A stretch of DNA of 64,000 nucleotides from Uloborus plumipes (taxonomy: Eukaryota; Arthropoda; Arachnida; Araneae; Uloboridae). Location: positions 248,001-312,000 of the forward strand of contig JAXGGA010000025.1 in assembly GCA_038373865.1 (NCBI GenBank), given 5' to 3'. The notes under the pieces were generated by a model, which was not told the origin of the DNA, did not search any database, and was given only the letters and a program-made list of their open reading frames with translations. This document shows positions 25,306 to 37,636 of this stretch, one piece after another. Each line of letters starts with the position of its first letter. Positions within the stretch are counted from its first letter, which is position 1. The translations under genes and the position numbers were made by a program.

Positions 25306-25490
25306 CACTGAAAAAATAAACTGTTGTTTTTACACTATAATACTGGCAGCAGAGGTTTCAGTTCAAAACTGAAAAATTCACAGAAAAAACTATACATTTT
25401 ACAGGTTATTATTGTGCATTTTACATTTTTAAATTGGAACCTGTGTTGCCAGTTTTCTGCTGCAAAAAGCAACAGTTTATTTTTGCAGTG
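25306..25490. mobile_element. 'ACTGTAAAA' MITE, clean single copy
   Basis: TA (25304-25305, 25491-25492) flanks a 185-bp element. Its ends are CACTGAAAAAATAAACTG and the inverted CAGTTTATTTTTGCAGTG. TACTGGCAGCAGAGGTT and AACCTGTGTTGCCAG are the inner inverted markers. This copy best shows the TA duplication, so the family probably moved by a Tc1/mariner-type transposase. Confidence 0.85.
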
Positions 25491-25492
25491 TA

Positions 25493-26717
25493 GTTGTTTG
25501 TGACAAAAAGTAAGCGTACCTCATATTCGGCGCTTTTACCCTATGTATAGAAGACAGTTAGCAGGTCATATCGGAAAGAAATAACCATGGAGAGAGCAAT
25601 TCCGTTGGCATTTGTTAACCGTTTTACGTTTACTTTGTTATCATGTTCAACTGAAAAGAGTCAAAATTTAGATCTAATTTAATCTAGGAAGTCTTCAGCA
25701 TCCTGCAATTATAAAAAAAAGCAAAATGCATGGTTGTTAAAAATTAAACCACATTGACTGACTGCTAAAATCATATTGTAGTTATATTTTATTAATTGTT
25801 AAATCAGTGCTATGATTTTTAAGAATAATTTTAAAAAACTCAGATTTTCTACGCAAATAATTCAGTACCATTTCTGAAAAAATGAGAGGGGTAAGTGCTA
25901 GCGCCATTTTTACGAGCCTGTTGGGGTAAAAGGATTGTAAAGCACAGATCTAACGCATTGCTCTCATGCTGTAAGTCTGGAATGTTTTATGCATTATGGA
26001 AATATTTTTAAATTCGAAAAAGAAGGGCACACTGAGGCTAGAAACCTTTTAGTACTTACACATAAAACATACAAATATGGTACGTAAATCGAAAGCTTTT
26101 AGCTGAAAAAATGTTAAATAGTTGAATTTCCATCTTCTGTCTCGATTTCAATCTCCTTGTTCTATTTTTGGAGAAACATAAAATGTACAATTCGTGTTCA
26201 ACAAGAGAAAGGAAAGAAGCCAATAGAACAGAAAGGTCTTGACTGCATATGAAACGCATTTTTTCTCAAGCATGTTTTTGCAGAACTATTTTACTTGAAA
26301 GATACGAAGACTGTAATAAGGTGGCATAAAATGTTTACCTTTTTTTAAAAAAAAATCAAGGACTTTGTTATCTTACTTACTTCTATATCTAGCATATATA
26401 TAAGAAAGTCTTGGATACTTAAAGCTTTTCATATTTAGAATTTCGACGGGTTTACACGTTTTGAGGTGTGTTGAATCCGTTTTAACCTTTTTGGAAATAT
26501 GTTTGTATGATCACTGTAGCTCAAAACTAGTTGCATGAAATCGGACGAAATTTATTACACATATCGCACACCGATACTGAAAGGGAAGCTTTTAAAATTG
26601 GATTAGCATTAAAGATGTGTCTCTTTCATTCTCGGAGTTCGATATTTGCACTCATATAAATAGGTCCTGTTAAAATTTAAACGCCAGTTCCTCCAATGGG
26701 TGACTTTCTGCTAAAAA
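25493..26717. other. No recognisable gene
   Basis: AT-rich sequence. Short phrases at 25509-25550 (AAGCGTACCTC, GCGCTTTTACCC) and 25890-25935 (GGGGTAAGTGCTAGCGCC, GGGGTAAAAGG) could be ends of another element, but they do not align well enough to call one. Confidence 0.35.
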
Positions 26718-26966
26718 AATAAAATAGGAATATTCAATGTTATAACGCACAAAATTTGCAAGAATCTGCAAACACGTGTTTTGGGGCTACAAAGAACTTC
26801 CTTTTCAATGCAATGAAGTGTGAGCTTTATGATAAAAAGAAGAAAGAATAGAATTTTTCATCCTATAGCTCACACGTCATTGCATTGAGAAAAGCAGTTC
26901 TAAACACGTGTCTGCAGATTCTTGCAAATTTTGTGCGTTATAGCTTTGATTACTCCTATTTTATTG
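26718..26966. mobile_element. Foldback MITE, about 110-bp arms
   Basis: The left arm (26718-26831) and right arm (26863-26966) are inverted copies. Both contain AATAAAATAGGA, TATAACGCACAAAATTTGC, AAGAATCTGCA(A/G)ACACGTG and CAATGCAATGA(A/C)GTGTGAGC. The loop is about 31 bases. No coding content. Confidence 0.8.
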
Positions 26967-28309
26967 AACTTAGTGGTTTGAACAAACTTGGCCAAGGTTT
27001 GAACCAACCTTACCAAATAATACTTTCAAGACTCCAATCTAGAAAGGGATCTATGTAGTGCAAGTTCATGCACACCAGCGGTAAATTGGTGTCGAAACGT
27101 ACCGGAACGCTTTTCTGGTACTGCTGTTCACATAAATTATATTCCTGTGTCACATGAAATTTGTCATTAATCATGCCTATATTAGTCTGGTGTTCTGGTG
27201 CTGAAATATTCGTGAATTCATCACTATTACACACATACGTACATCCAGTATTTTGGCTTTGGTTTAATTTTAACTTTTTTCAAAACATACAGTCTGTGTT
27301 TCAAAAGTATGGAAATACATTTTCTAACGAGCAACATAGTTTTAACAACGTTTTTAATCATCATCAATCACTTTAAAGAATCCTTTCATATTCATCTTCT
27401 TTTAAAAGTATTTTCTTTGCCTGCAAATATCATAAAAAATGTTTTGACGTTTCTCAAAATAGTTCCTGAAGTCTTCCTTAAATAATATCAAAAATGATAT
27501 AATAATAATAACGACTGCAGTATTTCAACCTTCAAAATTTTCTTAGAGACCACTTCAACGCCGTTGTAATCTGAAATATTTTCTCAGTTAATTGAAAGCA
27601 CTTTAGATAAACTTTCTTTGTTGTAAGCTATCTGGGTAATTCATCTTTTCAGTGGCACTTTAGCTGAAGAAGCAAGCTTCTCTGTGCACTTATTGGGTGG
27701 TATCCAACTTCTGGTTTAACAAAAATAACTTTTTTACCATATGTTTGAAAAGTGAATGATATATTTTTCCTTCCGTTCCTTAAATAATAATAATAGCAGT
27801 AATAATAATAAGAACGTGCGCTGATTTTATTTCCTAAAATGCAACTGTACTGATTGGGAATTATTGCATTGTATTTTAATAAATGATTATATTTTACTTT
27901 TCAAAGTGCACAGTTAAGTATTTGAAATTAATTTTGGGTATTATTCGCATCGATTTTTTTTTTACCAGTTCGGTATAATACAGTTTTTTTATTCCTCAAG
28001 TTTTGGAGCTGAAACAAGTATATGATGATGAGAAAAAGATAATATATTTCAAATAAACTCTAGGAGGCACTCAGACTCTGACTATTGGGGGATGAAAGAG
28101 ATAAACCAAAGACCTACCCACTTACATAGGGAATGACCAGTTTAATGTCAAGATTATCCGAATAAAATTGAAATGCTTCACCCTTTTTAGATAATTTCTT
28201 AAATCACCTCAAGGTGGCAAATTCAAGGTCGAGAACTGAGAGTTCAAAACGATTTTGAACTGATGACTTGGATAAAAGAAGTCCCGAAAAAACATGTTTC
28301 AAAGTAAAC
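26967..28309. other. No recognisable gene
   Basis: AT-rich sequence with short ATA/ATT simple repeats (27495-27510, 27785-27810). Two overlapping frames near 27010-27376 resemble nothing I know. Confidence 0.35.
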
Positions 28310-28631
28310 CTTCTCTGCTCCGGGACCTCGTTAAACTAGAATTCGCTTAATCCGGACAGCTATTTAGATGAACATAAGATATAAAAAAAATGCGAGTTAG
28401 TGCAATAATGTATTTTTGTAAGGTGTAATCTGGGTTTTTATAATCTATGTTTGTAATTTTCTGTTATGTAGTTTTATACTTTATTTTTTTGAACTCAAAA
28501 TACAGTTTTTATCGTGTATAGTAATTTGTGTCTCTTGGTGCAATTTATAGGTTATTTTGTTTAATCCGAACTTGTATTATTCGAACAACCTGGATCCCCT
28601 GTTAGGACGAATGAATAAGGTTCTACTGTAT
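28310..28631. mobile_element. Decayed pogo/Tigger-like element
   Basis: The right end read on the minus strand from TA is CAGTAGAACCTTATTCATTC, and the left end is GGGACCTCGTTAAACTAG followed by TTCGCTTAATCCGGAC. A CAGTAGAACCTCGTTA-type end with 'AATCCGAA' repeats (28562, 28573) is typical of old pogo-like MITEs with TA target. The left terminus is mutated. Confidence 0.45.
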
Positions 28632-28945
28632 TTGAAAAAGTTCCAAAGCCCAAAGTTCACAACTCAACACTTTTTTAGGTTCAGCTTTGAAATTAATTTG
28701 TTATTTTAATACCGATATTAACTTTAAACTTAGTTTGAATCAGCTTTTGGTTTTCGCAACAAGTTAAAAACTTGATCCACCCACTAACGAAACAGCAAAT
28801 ATAATAAAACATAAAAATAGTTTTTAAAAAGATGAAACGCAAAAGAGTTGAATAATTTAGAAAACTTGAATGTAAATAACTGCAATTTGACTTCAACTAT
28901 TTGAATCATTATTTGAAATCACTCTTAATGGGTTTGGAGGTAGAC

Positions 28946-29160
28946 CAACGGTTTCCAAACTTTTTAAGCCACGGAATTCTTAGTGCTTCACATTTACTTC
29001 AAAACCCCTCATTTTTGTTAATGACTAAACGAGAAAAAGTTAATAGCCTGAAAGTCAAACGCTAATCATTCACTATCATAATTACTTTCTTATATATGGA
29101 AGAAACTTGGGGAGGTAACTTGAACTAGGGTTCTACGGAAACACACTTTGAAAATTGCTG
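28946..29160. mobile_element. hAT MITE, copy A
   Basis: Left end CAACGGTTTCCAAACTTTTT and the complement of the right end CAGCAATTTTCAAAGTGTGT are diverged inverted repeats. AGGTAGAC precedes and AGCTAGAC follows, an 8-bp duplication with one difference. The same family lies inverted at 34016-34342. The ends and 8-bp duplication fit hAT. Confidence 0.75.
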
Positions 29161-29577
29161 AGCTAGACTATGAATTCAATAAAATCGTACTCAGTGCTTT
29201 TTAATTGATTGCTCGAAGAAAGAAGTATTTTAGTTTCCGTTCTGATATGAAAGAAGAAGAAAAAAATAAAACATGTAACAGCACTTATTCAGATTGAAGC
29301 ATTAGTTAAACAATAAGAAGCTTATGTTAAAAAATCTTCGAAAGCTCATTTTATAGTCCTTACTTCATCAATAGTTTTTTTGCACTGCGTTTTCATGCAA
29401 TGCTAGTGCTGTCAGTATCGCAACATAAAGTAAAAAAAATTACATTGCTTAAATAATTTTTAAATGGTATCCTACTAAATTCCACTGCTTTAAAAAAACT
29501 TACAATTCACATCAGAACAAATTAGAAGGCAATAATTTTCGCAAAGGCTTCAGTTGTTGCTCAAATTTATTGTGAAA

Positions 29578-29745
29578 AGGGAATCGAGAGCAATGACAGA
29601 GCCGCATTTCTCAGACGCTACGTGGCAATTCAAGGCCGCATACCACCAAAGCAATAATGCCGACAATTTCTTGACGGCATCCAGCACAAGCTGCTCACGT
29701 TCGACCTTTTCTGAAGGAGGCAGCAAGGAACGGCTAAGTGGTAAG
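29578..29745. other. GC-rich coding-like segment, strand unresolved
   Basis: The segment is GC-richer than its flanks and open on both strands. On the minus strand a good acceptor (GCTGCCTCCTTCAG) precedes EREQLVLDAVKKLSALLLWW. On the plus strand GTGGTAAG could be a donor after KAAYHQSNNADNFLTASS. A third frame gives AAFLRRYVAIQGRIPPKQ with stops after it. None matches a family I can name. Confidence 0.3.
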
Positions 29746-29777
29746 AAATTCCAAACCAAAGGATGAAGATTCAGCAT

Positions 29778-32700
29778 ATGTCTTGAGTTCTGCGCGAAGA
29801 ATTCTTGGATGCTGCTTAAGCTCTTGTCAAAATGCTTAATTAACTATATTGAACAAAAAGAAGCTCATTCAGAAACGCTGCTGTGTTACTCTACAAGCTG
29901 GGGAATTGTATGTCATGTGGAAAGATATTTCTGGTACTAAAATTTTATGGGAGTTTTAGAAATATTTCTTCGTTGAGGTATATGGCCGAGCCTCGTTAAT
30001 GCGAATTATATGAAACTGATGAAAGGAATCTTTCTTAAATTTTCGTTGTTAGTGCGTCACTAGCAAGAGTGGTTGGATTGTGTCGCTTGTGCTATGGCTG
30101 ATCAGGAATGGGGAAAGCCAAGAACAATAAACGATAGAAGTATTTCATTAGAACTGTTTCAGCAGTGAAAAGGTTGAAACTGGTGCTATAAATTGCTGGT
30201 AATGCCCTAAATGTACGCCTAATTATTGCATTTCCTGCTTGATGAAATGCACTGTTTAACTTCAAGTCTCAAATTATATACAATATTTTAATCTACAGAG
30301 TCCTCTATAGAATATATTGATTGCGATATAGTTCCTAAAGCCTTTTCGAAACTGGACCTACAAAACTAACTATCCAGAACTTTGTGCACATTTCTAGTTG
30401 TATTGCTCACTTATTTTTAATTTATTGAATTTTGTATTAATAACTTTTATAAAATCATTATTCATGAGTGTTTTTCTTAGTACGAGCAAAAAATTTCAAA
30501 CGATAAACCAGTACAAATATGTATATTCAATTATAAACACGGATACCTAGTTTTAAAAACTTTCTTATGATAGAATTGCAGTTATTTATTTTTTCTTCTA
30601 CTCTCTGTTTTACGAGTGCTAGACTGCCAAAAGTCGGTGCGTATCACGACCTACGCAATAGCAAGCAAGCACAGCTCCGAAAAAACTACGATTCAAAGCT
30701 AATTCAGTTTAATAAATTTATTCTCTCATCGTACTGTATTATTTTATTTTCTTAAATAACAAGTAAAATTTCAAAACTACGTGAATTTATATATTTAAGC
30801 TATATAATCGATTATTAACACTTCGTTGTGATATCATGCAGATTTGTAGGAAAATTTCATTTAATAATGTATTTCATCCAATACATTATTTCATGGAAGC
30901 ATACATTTGTAGATTCTAAAATAAAATATAATTATTTGCTAATCGATGCGAAATATACACTGAACGCGTAAAAAATGGCAAATGTTTTTATATCCTCAGT
31001 TTTAATTAATAGAATGACTAAAATTAGCGATAAAAATTTCAAAAACCCGATGTACATATTGACAAAACAATCAAATAACTTTCCAAAGACGACAGTTCCA
31101 ATAAATCTACATTCCGTGTAGTGATGGCTATTACGCTCGAGAAAGTACTCGGGAAAGATAACATTTCCTACCCAACAATACCCTCTCCGATTTCATCGGG
31201 AAACGCTTGTTACCAGTTTTTGTTCCTCGCTTCTTGAGCATGGCGAAGACAACTGCCATTCGCTGACATATTTTTCTTTAACCGAAATGTCGTCTAAAAA
31301 TACGCGTTGCACAACCGGGGGCTATTTTTAGATTCTGTTATCGACCACAACCCTCTTTGTTCTCCTCATCTACCATCATTTTTCTATTTCATCTTTGGAC
31401 AAGCATCAACTTCCGGATTTAAGGAATTTACAAACCTACCGCGATTCGATTCAGAAGCAGTTTACCTTTTCATTTGCTTATTTGCTGTAAGGATGTGAGC
31501 TTGGAAAATATTGTTACACGACCATACTGTTATGAAAACGTCTTAGTGCTTGTGTAAACAAACATAAAATGATAAAAATGTATTGAAAAGAAGAAAAAAA
31601 AACTTTTTTATGTCTTAAAGATTTTATTTTAATCTAGATGGGTTGTTAGCAAAAAATACATATGCTGCGAGAATTTTAAATTTCATTTTACTCTCTCTAC
31701 AAAGGCCTCACAAAATAGAAGGTTTTTTTTTAGCGTTTCAGTTGAGTTGAAAATGTTACTAGTAAAAATCTCAGACGACCTAAAATACAAAAAAAAAATC
31801 AACAGTGCACCATATTTATTTATTCTTGCACAAAAATTTAATATGACCTCCAGAAGAGAGCATGACGCAACGCAATGAATTTTTTTAGAACCTAAAGACC
31901 GAAAATAATTTCCACCTTAATCTTGGATTTAATTTATTCGTAAAAAGAGAATCCATGCATATTTTCTCTACAAATAAATCCTTTTATTTTGCGATAAGAC
32001 TGCTTATCTTGGAGATAACATGTTGTAATTTGGGTCTTCAAGTATAAGATCAAGCTTTGTTTTAGAATTACGAAAACTACTTCAAACGAAAGATATAGTG
32101 TGTTCTAAGTCTTACATGAACTTTGGACAGATATGTTCTCATGCAACTTTTTAATGCTTTTAATATGGTGTCCAAATAGAACTAATACGACACTTCTTCG
32201 ATGAAATGCTCTCAAATTTATGAGTTTCTGAAACAAAGATCTTGGAATATTTTTTCTCTACATAAAAGTTTTCGTATGTCCTTTTCAGTATCTAGTATCT
32301 GTGACAACATGTATGAAAATTTCATAATGATAAATTTAGTTAGTAAAGTGAGGAAACTCAAGAAAACTGAATTTCGCATTTATAATATTAAATATGAAAA
32401 CGCTAAGATGCCTAAGCCTGAAAACAGCATTACGATATCTTACGCTTGCTTTGATGGGACGATATGGGTGAGGTAGAGGGAGTTGATTCTCTCTACACTT
32501 GTAAAATAATACAACTTCTCCAATGTTCAATTTCCTTTTTTAAAACTATTTGCGAAAGTAAAATAATGTACTCATGTTAAAAATCTTTCAATTTCAGAAT
32601 TAAATCATTATTTTAATTTAATAAACCTGCAATGCGAACGTAATGAAAAATTCTCGATCATAACTATCCCTTATCTCATTAATTTCATAACTAATTTGTA

Positions 32701-33588
32701 TAAACTAGCTTTCTCGAAAGAGATATATCTCTTGAACCTAGCAACTTGTGGTTAGTATCTCCTAAATCCTTTTACTTACTGTTGTTCAAAAAGTGGATGA
32801 TTTGGCGAGCATCCAGAATGATCTGTCTTGAACTTTTCCCACACTAACCTGGTTTTCTCTCACGTAACTTTTTTTATTCATCGGAACACCTCACTTAACA
32901 TGTCGCCAAGGTTGAAATAAAACTTTTATCCCCAGTTTCATTTTTTTCCCATTATTCTTGGCTTTTTTCCTTCCTTTTTTTTTGCATTAAAGATCTTCCT
33001 TGGGTATGATTTCTGACGCGTGTCAAAAAACTGCCGATTTCCTTAACAAGTTTTTAGAGAAGATTTTATTTGGAAGTTGGCACTTGACTTTTGAGAGAGT
33101 CTAGAAAGTTTTTTACCGTATAATTAGGTAGAAATTTTATTTTTCTTCAGTGCTTGAGCATAATGGAAAATCTTAAATTATTCAATTGCTGTATATTTTC
33201 TAATGAAATAAGGATTCATGTCTCGCAAATTATTTTTTGGAACATAAAAATCAAAAGAGAGTCAAATAAATAAAATTGATGAAACATAAAAGTAATTTCA
33301 AAAGTATTGTTTAAAAAACATTATTAGGTATAGGTGCAGTAGTATAGCCAAAGAAAGGGTTCATGGGGTCTAGACCCTCCTCTAAATAAGTAAAAACGAT
33401 CCCCTTTTCACACAATGTTCCTATTCGTATTATAAAAGAAAACTCGAATTTTTAATGCATATTTCCTACTCTTGGTGTAATATAACAAAAATTTAGAAAC
33501 GTACACTTTACCCCCCTCCCCTCAATGCTCATACAAAATATATATTATTTCAGAAAAATGGTTGTTACGGCAAAATGCACTTACAAAG
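29778..33588. other. About 3.8 kb without supported genes
   Basis: Mostly AT-rich sequence. The segment 31100-31500 is somewhat less AT-rich but shows no consistent frame. Frames at 32201-32530 overlap on both strands with no motif. The text at 33345-33395 (GGGTTCATGGGGTCTAGACC) and at 34545-34580 resembles broken ends of an older repeat around the MITEs between them. Confidence 0.35.
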
Positions 33589-33590
33589 TA

Positions 33591-33970
33591 CACTGTAAAA
33601 AGTGAATGTTACTTTTACAATATAATATAGTTAGTTTTATAGTAATAAACTCCGAAATTGCTAATTTTATAGTAATAAACTCCGAAATTGCTAATTTTAT
33701 AGTAAAAACTGCAAAACTGCTAATTTTACAGTTTATTACCATGCATTTTAGTATTAAACTGGAACCTCAACTGCCAGTATTATACTGTTGTTTTTGCAGT
33801 ATAGTATTGGTAAATTTTACGGCAATAAATTGTAAAATTTCTAACTTTACAGTAATAAACTGTAAAATTTGCTAGTTTTACAGTTTATTACTGTGCCTTT
33901 TCCAGTTTTAAATTGGAACCTTGACTGCCAGTATTATACTGTAAAAACAACAGCTCCTTTTTTGAAGCAC
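33591..33970. mobile_element. 'ACTGTAAAA' MITE, dimeric copy
   Basis: TA then CACTGTAAAAAGTGAATG opens it. The inner marker GGAACC..(C/T)TGCCAGTATTATACTG appears at about 33763 and again at about 33916. Exact 34-base repeats occur at 33636-33703 (TAGTAATAAACTCCGAAATT in each). The right end is mutated (TTTTTGAAGCAC). Open frames across it are products of the repeat. Confidence 0.75.
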
Positions 33971-34015
33971 AGCTCTTGGTGAAAAGTAACATCAAAACCA
34001 AAGCGCAGTCTAAGT

Positions 34016-34342
34016 CAGCGATTCCCAGAGCATGTTCTGCGGAACCCTGGCTCAAATTTCTTTCCCAAGTTTCTTCCACATAAAAGAAAGTAATTATTAC
34101 AGCGAATGAGTAGCACTTGACTTTCAGATCACTGACAGTTTGTCATTTAGTCATCAAAAAGAATGGGTCTTACAATACACCGCCATTTCGATCCATGGAC
34201 TGCAGTTTCGCGCTTATTGTGCGTTCACCAGCATGGAATACGAAAGTAGCCGAGTTGGAGGCAGAAATCCTCAGAATGGGTCTCTTTGAAGTAAATGTGA
34301 AGTACTAAGAATTCTTTGGCCTAAAAAGTTTAGGAATCGCTG
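34016..34342. mobile_element. hAT MITE, copy B (inverted relative to copy A)
   Basis: GTCTAAGT (34008-34015) and GTCTAAAT (34343-34350) form an 8-bp duplication with one change. Ends read CAGCGATTCCCAGAGCATGT and, on the complement, CAGCGATTCCTAAACTTTTT. TTCTGCGGAACCCTGGCTC and CTAAGAATTCTTTGGCC match copy A in reverse. The extra 110 bp relative to copy A lies in the middle (about 34130-34250). Confidence 0.8.
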
Positions 34343-34350
34343 GTCTAAAT

Positions 34351-37300
34351 CTTTTTGTTAAATGTGGGTCGAGGCAAAACTTATTAGATTTCAGAACTGT
34401 TATTTCTCAAAGAGATTTTTAGGAGAATCAAGTTTGAGGACATCTGTAATAGGGCTGGGTTGTTATCTTTCATTTCAAATTATGTATGAAATTATATAAA
34501 TAAAACTAATTTTAAATATTATCATTATATAAATATAGTAGACCCCTCCGAAACTAAATTCGGGTTCCGCCACTGTGAGGGAGATGTGTGCTTGTCGGTC
34601 AAATTTCAAGCTATTGAGAGACTCAAAACATTCTGTTTTTGAGTCTCAAAACAGTTTTTAATCCGAAATAAATGCTTAAAAATAATAATAATAAAAGTGT
34701 TTCGTATTTAAAGACAGAGCCTTGCTAGCATTTGCTACAAAAGATTAATTTTATTTATTATTAAATTTTTTTGCCATATCTTATTCGAATACTGACATCT
34801 CATTCAAAGACATTTAGAATTGCGAATAGTATTGAAGCAAATATATATCTTTGAGGTTTACATGCATAGCCTTCTTGCTTGTATGACGTGTAAGAAAAAT
34901 TGAATTCAACGAGAAATAACCATAATAAAATTGCAATTTACAGACAATTGAATTTCTTTAAATAACCACAGCGTTGTTTCAAACATATTCTTCCTTGTTT
35001 TCTTTGAAAACGTACGCCTGTCAATTAAAAAGGCGTTGTTTTTCTTTCTGCCTGTATTAAATTGGCAGTTTCTACCTCTAAGTACAAAGAAACGAAGCGC
35101 TTGTGCTTTTCATTTTTCATTCGTAACTCTATCTTTGTCTACATCTCTAAACTAACAAGCCCTTTTTCTAACTGACACTTTTCTGACTTATTTTTACGGA
35201 GCTCTTTTACTTATTTAATTGCATCTGAAACTGCAAACAATAAGAATCTTTAAATGTTTTCCTCTCATGATTCGAAATGGTACAAAAGTAAATTTATTAT
35301 TCTCCTCTTGAATTAAGTACTCTATGATAGACAGAACCGTCTTTAACATATCAGATGCCCTTTGCAGATAATGATGATTAGGCCCATGCCTATGACCATG
35401 ATAGAGTCGTATTTTATGAGAATATACCAAAAAAGTTAATAAGCTATTTTCAAATTTGATTTTTATTTACTTGCAGTCACATTACATGAACAGATGTTAT
35501 AATCGAATACACAAAAGTACCTTTTTCAACCATTATCGTTCGATTTCTTAAAAATAAATATGTTTATATGGTAATAGATGACAGTTATTGTTTGGTGATA
35601 TGGAAGAATCTGGGGGCCACTATCAATCATGGGGCCCTGGGCACGAGCCAAAAGTGCCCAATGGGAAAAATGGGCCTGAAAATAGTTATATATATATATA
35701 TAATGCTATTTAAAACGTAAAATATCTACTGGAACTATTTTCTTCAAGACAACTTATGTTTATCAAACACTTGAGAATTTAAAAACTACGAAAATGGCAC
35801 CGACATAATTGGATAATTATTCATTTAAGGATGAGGTTCTAAATACATATTTGAAAATACTATTGATCTTAATAGAAGCTGGTCTCACAAAATTAAAAAG
35901 ATTCTGCAAAAATTTGCAGTTTTTTTTTTTTCCTTTACTGACTATTTTTATGCAAAATACCTGTTCCTCTCCAAAGACATTTCTTCAATTCCATGTATTT
36001 CGTTCAAGTTGGAGAGCATACGGGAAAAAAATTCGTTACCTATATGCAAACATGTACAAACCAACACATTTTACATTGGTCTTTAATAAGTTCAGGACAT
36101 CACCTGAAAATGTATAAATCCGTTAAAATTCTAAAATCTAAAATTTTCTTGAACAAAATAGCTTCTTTTGTATGATTGATACAGAAAAAAATCCTAAATG
36201 TTTGCAATAAATAACTATTGAAAACGGTAGTTGAATGATTAAGAATTAAATTCTTAACTATTTGAAAAAAAAAAAAAAAGGCTTTTTGTTTAGAAAGTAG
36301 CATTTGGGGTTTGGAGGAGTGAAAATTGTTTCAAACTGGAAATTTAAATATTTCCAAAAGACGTTCCAATTCTGTGCTGCACGCAGGTTGATTCGAATTC
36401 TTTTAAAACAATTTTTACACATTATTTTTCCTGAAAAATTATTATTTGAGTCCCTTATCAATGTTTTTCAGCACTGTGATTGGGAAATGCTGCATTGCCA
36501 AAAGTTATTTATATATGAATTGTATTTTAAAAAATCTTTTAGGCCTTATTCTGCATTTCAATGTTTAGGTGAGCACTTCATTTTTGCAATTAAAACGGGG
36601 CATTAAACAAATTCAAACAACTACATCATGTTTTGTTTTTTTTTAATCTCATATTTTTAGACTGCGTTTCGTAGCAGGAAAAGAAAGAAACGAACACTTA
36701 AGAAAGAGTTGGTGTATAATATCTTTCAATGCATAAATTTCCTTGGGCACATTTGTTGCTGATTTTAATAAAGAGGAAAATTCTTGGAAAGATTTCACAC
36801 TATTAACTTTTCCAATCAACGCTAAAAGTGAAGCAAATGGAATAGCGTAGGCGACCGAATTACGTTAGCAATCTTGACCAGAGTAAAATACATTTCCCAG
36901 TAGAGTGAAATTTATATAAGGTGGATGGATTCCTTCCCACGTGAGACTCGACGGGAGCGAAATTGTCGATGATGTTTCAAAAGGGGCGTCGTTGACCTTT
37001 TGAAAAGTAATAACTGCATAACCTTTCCTCTGAATTATTCAAGGAGAAAAACTCTAAATATCCTAACTTAGAGGATTCCTCCGGTACATAACTAGTGATG
37101 AAGATAAGCCTTGAAAATAAGACATGATCACCTCGAGGAACTAAAATTTGAGTTTGGCAACAATGAAAATTATAGAATGAGATTTAAAATTTTAAGATGT
37201 AGTCGACTTGTAAAACTTTTTTGGCCATTTCTGTAAGAATTCTCCTTTAAAATGTAAATAATGTCAATGAACCTTTTTTAATATAAGCTCTTCATCTAAG

Positions 37301-37393
37301 ATGTCACCACTTCAATATTTTCAAGATACCGAGCAGACAACCGCCCAAAATTTACAAGAAAAATGTGTTACTCCAGATGTAACAACTAGTATA
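34351..37393. other. About 3 kb without supported genes
   Basis: AT-rich sequence; (TA)n at about 35686-35702. Frames at 35809-36606 on both strands are not recognised. A TATA-like TTATATAAGG at about 36911-36920 precedes a GC-richer stretch (36935-37005). It could be a promoter but has no gene beside it. Confidence 0.35.
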
Positions 37394-37636
37394 CTACCGT
37401 GCTAAGCTCAAAAGTGGTATCTGCAGTCGAGCTCAAACTGAGATCTAACTTTTAAAGTTTTGCGCCACCATGTATTTGATTCAACTTTTTCAGATTTTTT
37501 TTTAAATATTTCCAGTTCTCAAATGACTATATAATTTTGTATTTAGGTAAAATATGTCACAAAGAGATATCTGTTGGCAGTAACTCATTTTTTTAAAAAA
37601 GTGCAGACTCGACTTTTGTGCTTAGAACGGCAGTAG
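37394..37636. mobile_element. Inverted-repeat MITE
   Basis: Left end CTACCGTGCTAAGCTCAAAA and the complement of the right end CTACTGCCGTTCTAAGCACA align once a three-base offset is allowed. Both continue with CAAAAGT. TA precedes the left end. The interior repeats 'GTATCTGCAG'/'AGATATC' fragments and lacks coding content. Confidence 0.5.

Noticed and set aside
33606..33875. 89-codon plus-strand frame with repeated residues
   Set aside because: It is created by the MITE's internal tandem repeat, not by a protein gene.
36911..36920. TATA-box-like TTATATAAGG
   Set aside because: Such words are expected by chance in AT-rich DNA and no gene follows.
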